Assembly (NCBI GenBank): GCA_947494645.1
Contig: CANLVO010000001.1
Coordinates: 1,860,001-1,924,000, forward strand
Direction of reading: 5' to 3'
Length of the DNA stretch: 64,000 nt
Source: an uncultured Litoreibacter sp.
Lineage (GTDB): Bacteria; Pseudomonadota; Alphaproteobacteria; Rhodobacterales; Rhodobacteraceae
A program made the position numbers and the translations under genes. The stretch's first letter is position 1, and each line of letters begins with the position of its first letter. A model generated the notes under the pieces. The model ran no database searches. It was not told the origin of the DNA and saw only the letters and a list, made by a program, of their open reading frames with translations. Of the stretch, positions 28,027 to 35,711 are shown piece after piece.

Positions 28027-28782
28027 ATGCAGCTTCAAGGCAAACACGCATTCATTACTGGCGGCGGCACAGGCATAGGACTGGCCATCGCGCAAAGCCT
28101 TGCGGCACAAGGCGCATCGGTGACCATCACCGGACGCCGGGCGGAGGTTCTTGAAGAGGCCGCGGCCTCGTTTGGTGGCTTGCCCCTGGCTCTGGATGTC
28201 ACCGACCCAGAAGCCACGCAGGCGGTTGTCGCGAAGGCCATCGCCGAAAACGGCCCGGTGCAGATTTGCGTGCCCAATGCGGGGATCGCTGAAGGCAAAT
28301 CCATTTCGAAGATGGATTTGGCGTTTTGGCGGCGTACCATGGCCACCAATCTGGACGGCGCGATGCTGACGATCCAAGCCTGCCTGCCGTCGATGCTAAG
28401 CACCGATTGGGGCCGGGTCATTGCTGTGGCCTCTATCGCGGGAGTGCGGGGCTTGCGCGGCGCGCCGGCCTATTCTGCCTCGAAGCATGGGTTGATCGGC
28501 CTGATCCGGGGGCTCTCGGAAGATTACATGGGTGGGCCTTACACGTTCAACGCGTTGTGCCCGGGCTATGTGGACACGCCGATTGTAACCCGCAACACCG
28601 ACGATATTGCGGCGCGGGCGGGGATATCGAGGGAGGACGCGCTGGGCACAATGGTCCGGTCCAACCGTCACAAGCGGCTAATCGAAGCCTCCGAGATCGG
28701 GGAAGCCGCAGCCTGGCTTTGCGGCGCGGGGTCTGGCAGCGTCAACGGCCAAACCATTGAAATTGCAGGCGGACAGGTCTGA
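28027..28782 (+). CDS. Short-chain dehydrogenase/reductase (SDR)
   Basis: A 251-residue classical SDR: the cofactor loop is ITGGGTGIGLAIA at residues 10-22, NAGIAEGKSI is the NNAG-equivalent, the active-site Ser sits in VASIAGVRG and the catalytic pair is YSASK. The C-terminus has CPGYVDTPIV and the usual NGQTIEIAGG ending. Those features fit a cytoplasmic NAD(P)-dependent alcohol or 3-hydroxyacyl dehydrogenase; GRRAEVLEE after the second strand suggests NADP(H) preference. CAGGAGG precedes the ATG. The substrate is unknown. Confidence 0.9.
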   Translation: MQLQGKHAFITGGGTGIGLAIAQSLAAQGASVTITGRRAEVLEEAAASFGGLPLALDVTDPEATQAVVAKAIAENGPVQICVPNAGIAEGKSISKMDLAFWRRTMATNLDGAMLTIQACLPSMLSTDWGRVIAVASIAGVRGLRGAPAYSASKHGLIGLIRGLSEDYMGGPYTFNALCPGYVDTPIVTRNTDDIAARAGISREDALGTMVRSNRHKRLIEASEIGEAAAWLCGAGSGSVNGQTIEIAGGQV

Positions 28783-28799
28783 GCGGGTTCTGTTTGGAC

Positions 28800-29342
28800 C
28801 TAGCGCGCAAACCGCTCTGTCAAAGCCTTGATGCGCGCGCCGTAGTCTTTGGCGCTTTGCAAATCGCCCTCGGGCATGCCGCCTTTTCCGGCAATGGCCA
28901 TCACCCCGCCATTGGCGCCAGTCCAGTTGGTCGCCGTGTCCGGGTTGGCGCGGCTGGGCGGGGAGCTTTGGCCCAGTGACACCCAGATCATGCCGTGCTG
29001 GTTGGCCAGCGTGATGAAGTAAGACAGGCATTCGCCCTTGTCGCCATTGGTGGAGCCGGAGGTGGTGAAGCCGCCCGCCAGTTTGTCCTGCCAGCCACGC
29101 TTGTCCCAACGGCCGCTGCTTGCATCAGCAAACCGTTTAAACTGCCAAGCGGGCCCGCCCATGTAAGTTGGGCTGCCAAAGAGGATGGCGTCGGCGGCGT
29201 CCAGCGCCTCCCACATGGCGGGTTTGCCCTCGCCGTCATGCGGCAAAGACCAGACGCGGCCGTCTGAGGCTTCCGCGATGAGTTTGGCCAGCTCGGTGGT
29301 TTGCCCGGTGCCGGAATAGCTGACGATCTCGATATTTGGCAT
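28800..29342 (-). CDS. Flavodoxin-fold NAD(P)H:quinone oxidoreductase-like protein
   Basis: A 180-residue FMN protein. IVSYSGTGQTTELAKLIAE is the phosphate-binding loop, FGSPTYMGGPAWQFKRF contacts the flavin, and AGGFTTSGSTNGDKGECLSYF is the WrbA/NQO-like third loop. It ends RIKALTERFAR. The family transfers electrons from NAD(P)H to quinones or acts as a flavodoxin; the shorter length compared with WrbA leaves this open. It is convergent with the SDR gene and 54 bases downstream of the hppD stop on the same strand. Confidence 0.88.
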   Translation of the reverse strand: MPNIEIVSYSGTGQTTELAKLIAEASDGRVWSLPHDGEGKPAMWEALDAADAILFGSPTYMGGPAWQFKRFADASSGRWDKRGWQDKLAGGFTTSGSTNGDKGECLSYFITLANQHGMIWVSLGQSSPPSRANPDTATNWTGANGGVMAIAGKGGMPEGDLQSAKDYGARIKALTERFAR

Positions 29343-29396
29343 GCTGAGCGCCCCCTGTTCAGGTCACAGAACAAGGGGCGTTCGCGTTTTTCAAGC

Positions 29397-30494
29397 CTAT
29401 TCGGCGGCGGACAGCACGCCGCGGTCGATCTGGTCCTGCTCAATCGCCTCAAAGAGCGCCTTGAAATTGCCCTCACCAAAGCCGTCATCGCCTTTGCGCT
29501 GGATGAACTCGAAAAAGATCGGACCGATCACCGTTTTGGAGAAGATCTGCAGCAGGATGCGGGTCTCCCCGCCGCCGACCACGCCTTCGCCGTCAATAAG
29601 GATGCCGTGCTTTTGCATCTTCTCGATGGGTTCTTCATGGCCTTTGACCCGCGTTTTGGAGAGCGGGTAATAGGTTTCGGGAGGGGGCGGCATGAACTTG
29701 ACGCCATTCTCGGCAATCTGGTCGGTCGCCGCGTAGATGTCTTTGGCCCCGACCGCGATGTGCTGAATGCCCTCGCCATTGTAGCGTTTGAGGTATTCGA
29801 CGATCTGGCCTTTTTCGCCGCGATCCTCGTTGATCGGGATGCGGATGCGCCCGCAAGGCGAGGTCAGCGCACGGGACAGAAGGCCGGAATGCTTGCCCTC
29901 GATGTCGAAGAACCGGATTTCCTTGAAGCCGAACAAGTCGCCATAGAAGCGGAACCAGACGTCCATATTGCCCTTGTGAACGTTGTGCGTCAGGTGGTCG
30001 AGATAGTGGAAACCCACGCCTTCGGGATGGGTTTTGCTGACCCAGTTGAATTCCGCGTTGTAGGGGTTCGTCTCGTAATATTGGTCGATGAAATAGATGA
30101 GCGAGCCGCCGATACCGACGATGGCGGGCACGTCCATGGTTTTGCCCTTGCCCTCGTAAGGCGTGGCCCCTTTCGAGACCGCATGTTCGAACGCATGACC
30201 GGCATCAACAACGCGCCACGCCATGGAGGGCGCACAGGGGCCGTGTTCTTCGACAAAACTCAACGCGTGGCTGCCGGGCTCGTTGTTCAGCACATAGGTG
30301 ATATCGCCTTGCTGCCAGAGCTCGATCTGCTTGGTCTTGTGCGTCGCCGTGTGGATGTAGCCCATGCGCGCGAAGGTTTGACGCAGCATGTCGGGGTCGG
30401 GATGGGCGAACTCGACGAATTCAAAGCCATCCGTGCCAGCGGGGTTGGCGTCAGAGATGGTGGATTTCGGGGCGTCATGCGGGAAGGGACCCAT
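29397..30494 (-). CDS. hppD: 4-hydroxyphenylpyruvate dioxygenase
   Basis: A 365-residue non-heme iron(II) dioxygenase that converts 4-hydroxyphenylpyruvate to homogentisate in tyrosine breakdown. It consists of two VOC modules. The facial triad is visible as His167 (YLDHLTHNV), His245 (IQHIAVGAKD) and Glu329 (IFFEFIQRKGDDGFGEGNF), and the C-terminal lid helix follows. The start at 30494 follows CAGGAG. It is divergent from an Lrp-type regulator across 137 bases, which makes regulation by that protein likely. No other tyrosine-degradation genes are in the window. Confidence 0.96.
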   Translation of the reverse strand: MGPFPHDAPKSTISDANPAGTDGFEFVEFAHPDPDMLRQTFARMGYIHTATHKTKQIELWQQGDITYVLNNEPGSHALSFVEEHGPCAPSMAWRVVDAGHAFEHAVSKGATPYEGKGKTMDVPAIVGIGGSLIYFIDQYYETNPYNAEFNWVSKTHPEGVGFHYLDHLTHNVHKGNMDVWFRFYGDLFGFKEIRFFDIEGKHSGLLSRALTSPCGRIRIPINEDRGEKGQIVEYLKRYNGEGIQHIAVGAKDIYAATDQIAENGVKFMPPPPETYYPLSKTRVKGHEEPIEKMQKHGILIDGEGVVGGGETRILLQIFSKTVIGPIFFEFIQRKGDDGFGEGNFKALFEAIEQDQIDRGVLSAAE

Positions 30495-30631
30495 GGGAAA
30501 TGCTCCTGTGACTGCGGGGTTGAGAGCATGATACCGCCTCCCAGATGCTATTTTTGCGCGTTTCTGTGGTTATCTCGTCGAATTATGCTAGTTTTAGGTC
30601 ATACCAGAGCCATTTGGCGCGGAGATTGTGC

Positions 30632-31093
30632 ATGACTTCAGCAGACGACACCGACCTGCGTATCATCGACGCGTTGCAGACCAATGCGCATATGACGTCC
30701 CAGCAATTGGCCGACGTCCTCAACCTGTCGCCGTCGCAAGCGGGCCGCCGCAAACAGCGGCTGGAGCAGGACGGCTACATCACCGGCTACGTGGCGCGGC
30801 CTGATCCGGCCAAGCTGGGATTGACGGTGCAGGCCTTTGTGCAGGTGCAGACCGCGACCCACACGCCAGAAAGCCATACCGCCTTTTTGCGGCTCACCCG
30901 CTTGCAACCGGAGATCATTGCCGCTTGGACCCTGACGGGAGATGCGGATTATCTGCTGCGGGTGGTCTGCACTGATCTCGCCGCGCTCAATCGGTTGGTG
31001 CAGGACATTTTGCTACCCCACCCTGCCGTGGGGCGTGTGCAAAGCCAGATCGTGATGGACCAGATCAAGGCGGACAGCCCTTTGCCCACGTAA
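30632..31093 (+). CDS. Lrp/AsnC-family transcriptional regulator
   Basis: A 153-residue regulator. The N-terminal winged helix-turn-helix is DLRIIDALQTNAHMTSQQLADVLNLSPSQAGRRKQRLEQDGYI, abbreviated here as residues 7-50, and the C-terminal RAM domain begins about residue 68 with VQAFVQVQTATHTPESHTAF, ending in DQIKADSPLPT. The start at 30632 follows GGAG. Such proteins are octameric, ligand-responsive regulators of amino-acid metabolism. Its divergent placement next to hppD suggests that it controls aromatic amino-acid degradation and itself. Confidence 0.92.
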   Translation: MTSADDTDLRIIDALQTNAHMTSQQLADVLNLSPSQAGRRKQRLEQDGYITGYVARPDPAKLGLTVQAFVQVQTATHTPESHTAFLRLTRLQPEIIAAWTLTGDADYLLRVVCTDLAALNRLVQDILLPHPAVGRVQSQIVMDQIKADSPLPT

Positions 31094-31173
31094 TACCCCC
31101 CACATAGCCGTGAGTTGCTTTAAGCCCGACCGCGCCGCAGGATGATCCCATTCAACAACTGGGAGTTTTCGAT

Positions 31174-31986
31174 ATGTGCGATATCTGTGTGATGAATTCC
31201 GTCAAAGAAAAGATGTTGTCGCGGCGGTCCTTTTTCAAAGGTGCGGCGCTGACCGGGGCGGCGGCCATGGCGTCGACCATCTCCGCCCCGCCCGCATTGG
31301 CGGCGGGCCACGGCACGGTCGAGGACCTGACCCATACGCTGAGCGCGGAGTTTCCCACCTATTTCGGAGAGCCGGGCTTCAACGCGGAGCAGACATTCAA
31401 ATTCGCGGAAAGCGGCTTTAACCTGTTCAACCTGACGATCAATGAGCACACCGGCACTCATATCGACGCGCCGCTGCATTTCTCGGCGGACGGGCTGGCG
31501 GTCGATGAGATCGAGGTGTCCAATCTGATCGCGCCCCTCTGCGTGATCGACGTGGCGGCGAAAGCTGCGGAGAATGCGGATTATCAGGTGACGCCAGATG
31601 ACATCAAAGCCTGGACGGACGCGCATGGCGAAATTCCGGCCCATGCCTGCGTGGCGATGCATTCGGGTTGGGGGGCCAAGACCGGCGGTGACACCTATCG
31701 CGGCTTTGACGGGACCGCGCAGCATTACCCCGGCTTCCATGTCGAAGCGACCCAGATGCTGTTAGAGACGCAGGCTGGCTCCCTGGCTGTCGACACGCTG
31801 TCGCTCGATCACGGGCCGTCGGCGGATTTCGCAACGCATTATGCGTGGCTGCCATCGGGGCGGTTCGGCATTGAGAACATCGCCAATCTCGACCGGGTGC
31901 CAGCTGCGGGCGCCACGCTGATCATCGGCGCACCGAAGCATAAGGGCGGCTCCGGCGGGCCTGCGCGCATCTTTGCGATGGTCTAA
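31174..31986 (+). CDS. Tat-exported cyclase-family (kynurenine formamidase-like) hydrolase
   Basis: A 270-residue metal-dependent hydrolase of the cyclase/KynB-like family. It starts MCDICVMNSVKEKMLSRRSF, where SRRSFFKGAALTGAAAMAS is a twin-arginine signal followed by an AxA-type site (ALAAGH). The metal motif is HTGTHIDAPLHF, and other conserved parts are AHACVAMHSGWG and DTLSLDHGPSADFATH. Fold and export suggest periplasmic hydrolysis of a formamide or lactone. The extra CxxC (CDIC) before the RR motif is unusual. The stop codon overlaps that of the convergent DUF1801 gene. Confidence 0.88.
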   Translation: MCDICVMNSVKEKMLSRRSFFKGAALTGAAAMASTISAPPALAAGHGTVEDLTHTLSAEFPTYFGEPGFNAEQTFKFAESGFNLFNLTINEHTGTHIDAPLHFSADGLAVDEIEVSNLIAPLCVIDVAAKAAENADYQVTPDDIKAWTDAHGEIPAHACVAMHSGWGAKTGGDTYRGFDGTAQHYPGFHVEATQMLLETQAGSLAVDTLSLDHGPSADFATHYAWLPSGRFGIENIANLDRVPAAGATLIIGAPKHKGGSGGPARIFAMV

Positions 31987-32384
31987 CGCGCGGCGCTCTG
32001 GCGTTTCCGGTGATAGGTTAACGCCGCACAAATGACATGGGTGGTGGCGCGCGCGTCGCCGCCCAACACCAAGGCGCGGTTGTCTTTGAAGTCTGCAATG
32101 CCGCCGAAAAGTTCCCGCGCGTCTTCAATAATGCTGGTCTGGCAATGCACGAAGAGCGCGGCTTCTCCGGCAAGCTGGCCAAGCCGGATCGTAGTGCCGG
32201 ATACGCGTGGCGGCACATAGGCGGGCTGCCCCCATTTCAGCGTCTCTTCGATGGGTCTGACCCCAAGCCGCTCGGCTTCGGCAAAAATTTCGGCACGGGT
32301 TTGATCAAGCCGCGCGCGGATGCGTGGCGGCATGGCCGCAAACGCGGCCGAGACGTGCGGCGGAATTTCCATCGTATCGAGCAT
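31983..32384 (-). CDS. DUF1801 domain protein
   Basis: A 133-residue protein. RIRARLDQTRAEIFAEAERLGVRPIEETLKWGQPAYVPPR is the DUF1801 pattern (the helical N-terminus then E-T-LKWGQPAY), followed by short beta strands with AALFVHCQTSIIEDARELFGG. The start at 32384 follows AGGAGG at ideal spacing; the longer frame upstream lacks such a site. The family is related in fold to YdhG/frataxin-like proteins and has no settled function. It is divergent from the antiporter gene. Confidence 0.82.
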   Translation of the reverse strand: MLDTMEIPPHVSAAFAAMPPRIRARLDQTRAEIFAEAERLGVRPIEETLKWGQPAYVPPRVSGTTIRLGQLAGEAALFVHCQTSIIEDARELFGGIADFKDNRALVLGGDARATTHVICAALTYHRKRQSAAR

Positions 32385-32514
32385 GACAGCCTCCTGATCT
32401 GAGCTTACGGCATTTTGCAGCAGGCAGGGGTCACAAATCTTGCTAAACTTCCGCGACAAGGCGAAGCACGCCTTTCTCATAATTCGGCGAAAGCCCCGCA
32501 TCAGGACACTGCCA

Positions 32515-34410
32515 ATGGAATCCTTCCTGTTTCAATCCTCGATCTACCTGCTGGCCGCCTGCGCGGCGGTGCCCATTGCGGTCCGGCTGGGGCTGGGGTC
32601 GGTTCTGGGCTATCTGGTGGCGGGCGTCATCATCGGACCGATTGCTGGCTTTGTCGGCTCGGAGACCGAGAACCTGCAGCATTTTGCCGAGTTCGGGGTG
32701 GTCATGATGCTGTTTCTCATCGGGCTGGAGCTGGAGCCCCGTGCGTTGTGGGACATGCGTCACAAGCTGGTGGGTCTGGGCGGGCTGCAGGTCTCTGTCA
32801 CCACCGCCCTGATTGCACTGGCCGCAAATCTGCTGGGCCAGCCGGTGAGCATCAGCATTGCCATCGGGCTGGTCTTTGCGCTGTCCTCAACGGCCATCGT
32901 CTTGCAGACGCTGAATGAAAAGAAGCTAATGGGCACGGGCGGCGGGCGCTCGGCCTTCTCGGTGCTGCTGACGCAAGACATTGCGGTGATCCCGATGCTG
33001 ATCGGCATCCCGCTTTTGTCCATCGCCGGGATGAATGCAGGGAATAGCAGCGATCATGGCACGGGGCATGGAGATGGCCACGGCGCTGAGAGCGCCGCCG
33101 AAGGCGTCCGCTCGCTGATCGAGACACTGCCCAATTGGGGGGTCATGCTGGTGACGCTCGCGGCCGTGGTCACGGTCATTCTGGCAGGCCATTTCCTGAC
33201 CCGTCCTATCTTTCGCTACATCAGCTGGGCGAAGCTGCGCGAGATGTATGTGGCTGTTGCCCTGCTTTTTGTTGTGGGCGTTGCGGTGCTGATGCTGTTG
33301 GTCGGTTTGTCGCCTGCCTTGGGGACATTTCTGGCAGGCGTGGTGCTGGCCAATTCGGAGTTCCGCCACGAGCTGGAATCCGACATTGAGCCCTTCAAGG
33401 GCTTGTTGCTGGGCCTGTTCTTCATCACCGTGGGTGCGGGCATCAATTTTGGTGTGCTCTTCGCCGCCCCCTTCATCATTTTGGGCCTGACTTTGGGGGT
33501 CATGCTGATCAAGGCGGCGGTGCTTTACGCGCTGGCTGTGACCTTCAAGATAAGGGGCCGGGACAAGGTACTCTTTACCCTGTCGCTGGCGCAGGCAGGC
33601 GAGTTCGGCTTCGTGCTGGTCAGCTTCTCCGTGCAGCAGAACGTTATCCCGACCGCCCTGTCGGAGACGTTGCTGCTGGTGGTCGCGCTGTCGATGCTGC
33701 TGACCCCGCTTCTGTTCATCGGCTATGACGCGGTGGCCGCGCGGATGGGGGCACCGACATCGGCCCAGGACCCCGACACCATCGACGAGCAGGGCGCGGT
33801 GATCATCGCGGGCGTCGGACGGTTCGGCCAAGTGGTCAACCGGCTGGTGACGCAATCGGGCTTTACGACAACGGTCTTGGATCACGACCTCGACACGATC
33901 CAGCTGATGCGCCGGTTTGGCTTCAAAGGGTTCTTTGGCGACCCGACGCGACCTGACCTGCTGCATTCGGCCGGGTTGGAAACCGCCTCCGTTCTGGTCG
34001 TGGCCCTTGATGACCGCGAAGCCGCGTTGAAGCTGGTGCGTCTGGCCCGCCAAGCCCGGCCCGACCTGCATATCATTGCGCGGGCCTATGACCGGCCGAT
34101 GGTGTTCCGGCTCTTCAAGGCCGGAGCCAATGACATTGTGCGCGAGATGTTTGACAGCTCGCTGCGTGCGGGGCGCTATGTGTTGGAGCGCATGGGACTG
34201 TCGGAATATGAGGCCCATATCCAGACCACCACCTTCTACGACATGGACCGCGACGGGCTGAAACAGCTGGCGCAGCTGTGGCGCGAAGACCTGCCGGCGA
34301 CGCAGAACGAGGCCTATGTCGAAAAAGCGAAAGAGTTGAACCGCGATCTGGAAGCAGCACTTTTGGGTCTGATGAGCGAGCGGGACAAGAAGGACGCGGT
34401 GGACCAGTGA
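32515..34410 (+). CDS. CPA2-family cation:proton antiporter with TrkA-N domain (KefB/KefC-like)
   Basis: A 631-residue inner-membrane antiporter. Residues 1-430 form about 12 helices with the Na+/H+ exchanger pattern (GLELEPRALWDMRHKLVGLGG, TQDIAVIPML, GTFLAGVVLANSEFRHELESDIEPFKGLLLGLFF). The cytoplasmic TrkA-N domain starts at about 450 with VIIAGVGRFGQVVNRLV and binds NAD(H) or glutathione. A His-rich loop between helices (HGTGHGDGHGAES, about residue 180) is a lineage-specific oddity that could bind metal. The start at 32515 follows AGGACA. KefB/C-type proteins release potassium on electrophile stress. A repeat block follows the gene. Confidence 0.93.
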   Translation: MESFLFQSSIYLLAACAAVPIAVRLGLGSVLGYLVAGVIIGPIAGFVGSETENLQHFAEFGVVMMLFLIGLELEPRALWDMRHKLVGLGGLQVSVTTALIALAANLLGQPVSISIAIGLVFALSSTAIVLQTLNEKKLMGTGGGRSAFSVLLTQDIAVIPMLIGIPLLSIAGMNAGNSSDHGTGHGDGHGAESAAEGVRSLIETLPNWGVMLVTLAAVVTVILAGHFLTRPIFRYISWAKLREMYVAVALLFVVGVAVLMLLVGLSPALGTFLAGVVLANSEFRHELESDIEPFKGLLLGLFFITVGAGINFGVLFAAPFIILGLTLGVMLIKAAVLYALAVTFKIRGRDKVLFTLSLAQAGEFGFVLVSFSVQQNVIPTALSETLLLVVALSMLLTPLLFIGYDAVAARMGAPTSAQDPDTIDEQGAVIIAGVGRFGQVVNRLVTQSGFTTTVLDHDLDTIQLMRRFGFKGFFGDPTRPDLLHSAGLETASVLVVALDDREAALKLVRLARQARPDLHIIARAYDRPMVFRLFKAGANDIVREMFDSSLRAGRYVLERMGLSEYEAHIQTTTFYDMDRDGLKQLAQLWREDLPATQNEAYVEKAKELNRDLEAALLGLMSERDKKDAVDQ

Positions 34411-34447
34411 GTGCGGTTTCGGCATGCCTTTGGCCTGCCGACCGATT

Positions 34448-34527
34448 GGGGGCGCTGCCCCCAAACCCCCGGAATATTTGGGGCCCTGCCCCCGGCGCTG
34501 ATGCGCCTCCCCCGGGATATTTTTAAA
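34448..34527. repeat. Second copy of the GC-rich palindromic repeat, inverted relative to the first
   Basis: On the minus strand this region reads AAAAATATCC-CGGGGG, a spacer, then AAATATTCC-GGGGGTTTGGGGGCAGCGCCCCC, matching the 23078-23167 units in reverse orientation. Hairpins of GGGGG/CCCCC recur. It sits directly after the antiporter stop and before the 3' end of rnpB and may also terminate either transcript. Confidence 0.75.
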
Positions 34528-34563
34528 CATGGGAAGGCACGGGTGTGGGCGTTCTGGGTCAAA

Positions 34564-35021
34564 TTGCGCGGATGGCCTGTAAGCCGGATTCTGTCCAAGG
34601 CCTTGCGGCCTCTGGATGATCATTCATCTTGAGACGCGATTGCCCGCATCCCTCTAGCTGCCAACCCGGACCGTCTGGGGCCGAAGATGCCCTGGCTTGC
34701 GCCGCGAGGTCCCTATTTGGCATTGCTCCCGGTGGGGCTTGCCGTGCCGCTTCTGTTGCCAGTCGCGCGGTGCGCTCTTACCGCACCGTTTCACCCTTGC
34801 CTCCGCATGCGAAGGCGGTTTCTTCTCTGTGGCGCTGTCCCTGGGGTTGCCCCCGCCGGGCGTTACCCGGCACCGTTTCTTCATGGAGTCCGGACTTTCC
34901 TCTACATTTTGTTTTGCAAAGCAAAATCAAAATGAGTGCGACAGGCAGGTTTCCTGCCGAGAGGCACCCCTCTCAATTTCTGGCGAAACAAAACGCAGCG
35001 ACCATCCAGCCATCCGCGCAA
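34564..35021 (-). ncRNA. rnpB: RNase P RNA (bacterial type A)
   Basis: The ribozyme of RNase P, which trims the 5' ends of tRNA precursors. On the minus strand the universally conserved 5' block GAGGAAAGTCCGG (P4 region, near 34892-34904) and the 3' block ACAGAATCCGGCTTACAG (near 34575-34595) are both present, with the GGGTGAAACGGTGCGGTAAG-type core between them. The ends are fixed by P1: 35009-35021 and 34564-34576 pair perfectly over 13 bases. P2 is also found as CTGGATGGTC against GATCATCCAG. The length, about 458 bases, is slightly above the usual alphaproteobacterial size because of an enlarged segment after P2. A promoter is found immediately upstream. Confidence 0.95.
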
Positions 35022-35026
35022 CCGCG

Positions 35027-35055
35027 TCTTTAGGAGGTGAGGCTGTTCCGGTCAA
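35027..35055 (-). promoter_or_regulatory. Sigma-70 promoter of rnpB, overlapping the amidase stop codon
   Basis: On the minus strand TTGACC (35050-35055) and TAAAGA (35027-35032) are separated by exactly 17 bases. The predicted start, about six bases later, coincides with the P1-defined 5' end of RNase P RNA. The first three bases of the -10 element are the TAA stop of the upstream amidase gene. Confidence 0.75.
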
Positions 35056-35710
35056 CGGGGAAGCGGGCAGCGAGATCTGCCGCAAGCCCTGCATCTGTCG
35101 CATCAAGCGGCCCGTCAGCCCAAGGCCGAAAGCGCAGCCGGAAGGCGTTGAGACGCGTTTCGGCGTCGACCTCTGCGGTGTAGCCGAAGGCCTTGGCATG
35201 GGCCGTGAACTGTGCGGGGTCGGCGTCTTTTGTCTCTGGCCAAACGGCCAGACCGTTGCGGGCCAGCCGCTGCCAGTCAAAGCGCCTGCCGGGGTCGATC
35301 TTGCGGCCCGGTGCGAGGTCGGAATGCGCAATGACCCGGTGCGCGGGGATGGCCCATCGGGATTTGATACCCGCCAGAAGCACTTCAAGGGCGTCCATCA
35401 AGCTGCTGGAAAAGGGCGAAAATCCGTCATTGGACAGCTCGATCCCGATGGAATGCGAATTGAGGTCTTCGATGGCGCCCCAGCGCCCAGCGCCTGCGTG
35501 CCAGGCCCGGTGTTCCTCGGCCACCAGCGACATCACTTCACCATCCGGCGCGATCAGGTAATGGGCGGACACCTCCGTATCAGGATTGCACAGCGTGCGG
35601 CAGGCGGCCTCTGCGCTGGCCATGGCGGTGTAGTGCAGAACGATGATGCTGGGCTGGGCGCCCGCCTTCCGCTCCCCGAAATTCGGGGAGGGATGGGTGA
35701 GATCACCCAC
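35030..35710 (-). CDS. N-acetylmuramoyl-L-alanine amidase (AmpD/amidase_2 type)
   Basis: A 226-residue zinc amidase that cleaves the muramic acid to peptide bond during peptidoglycan recycling. Zinc ligands are in IVLHYTAM (His) and RVIAHSDLAPGRKIDPG (second His; Asp after the Lys), and the substrate part WHAGAGRWGAIEDLNSHSIGIEL follows the family. A C-terminal extension (about 180-226, FGYTAEVDAETRLNAFRLRFRP) looks like a peptidoglycan-binding domain. The GTG at 35710 is preferred because the family starts just before HPSPNFGERK; a longer ATG frame overlaps the next gene. It overlaps the lipoprotein stop, and its own stop is used by the rnpB promoter. Confidence 0.87.
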   Translation of the reverse strand: MGDLTHPSPNFGERKAGAQPSIIVLHYTAMASAEAACRTLCNPDTEVSAHYLIAPDGEVMSLVAEEHRAWHAGAGRWGAIEDLNSHSIGIELSNDGFSPFSSSLMDALEVLLAGIKSRWAIPAHRVIAHSDLAPGRKIDPGRRFDWQRLARNGLAVWPETKDADPAQFTAHAKAFGYTAEVDAETRLNAFRLRFRPWADGPLDATDAGLAADLAARFPVDRNSLTS

Positions 35711-35711
35711 C

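Noticed and set aside
29301-30635. A 444-codon plus-strand frame
   Set aside because: It is antisense to hppD, whose full set of iron ligands is intact.
32926-34623. A 565-codon minus-strand frame
   Set aside because: It is antisense to the antiporter gene. Its composition (His, Gln, Arg) is that of a mirror of membrane-protein codons in GC-rich DNA.
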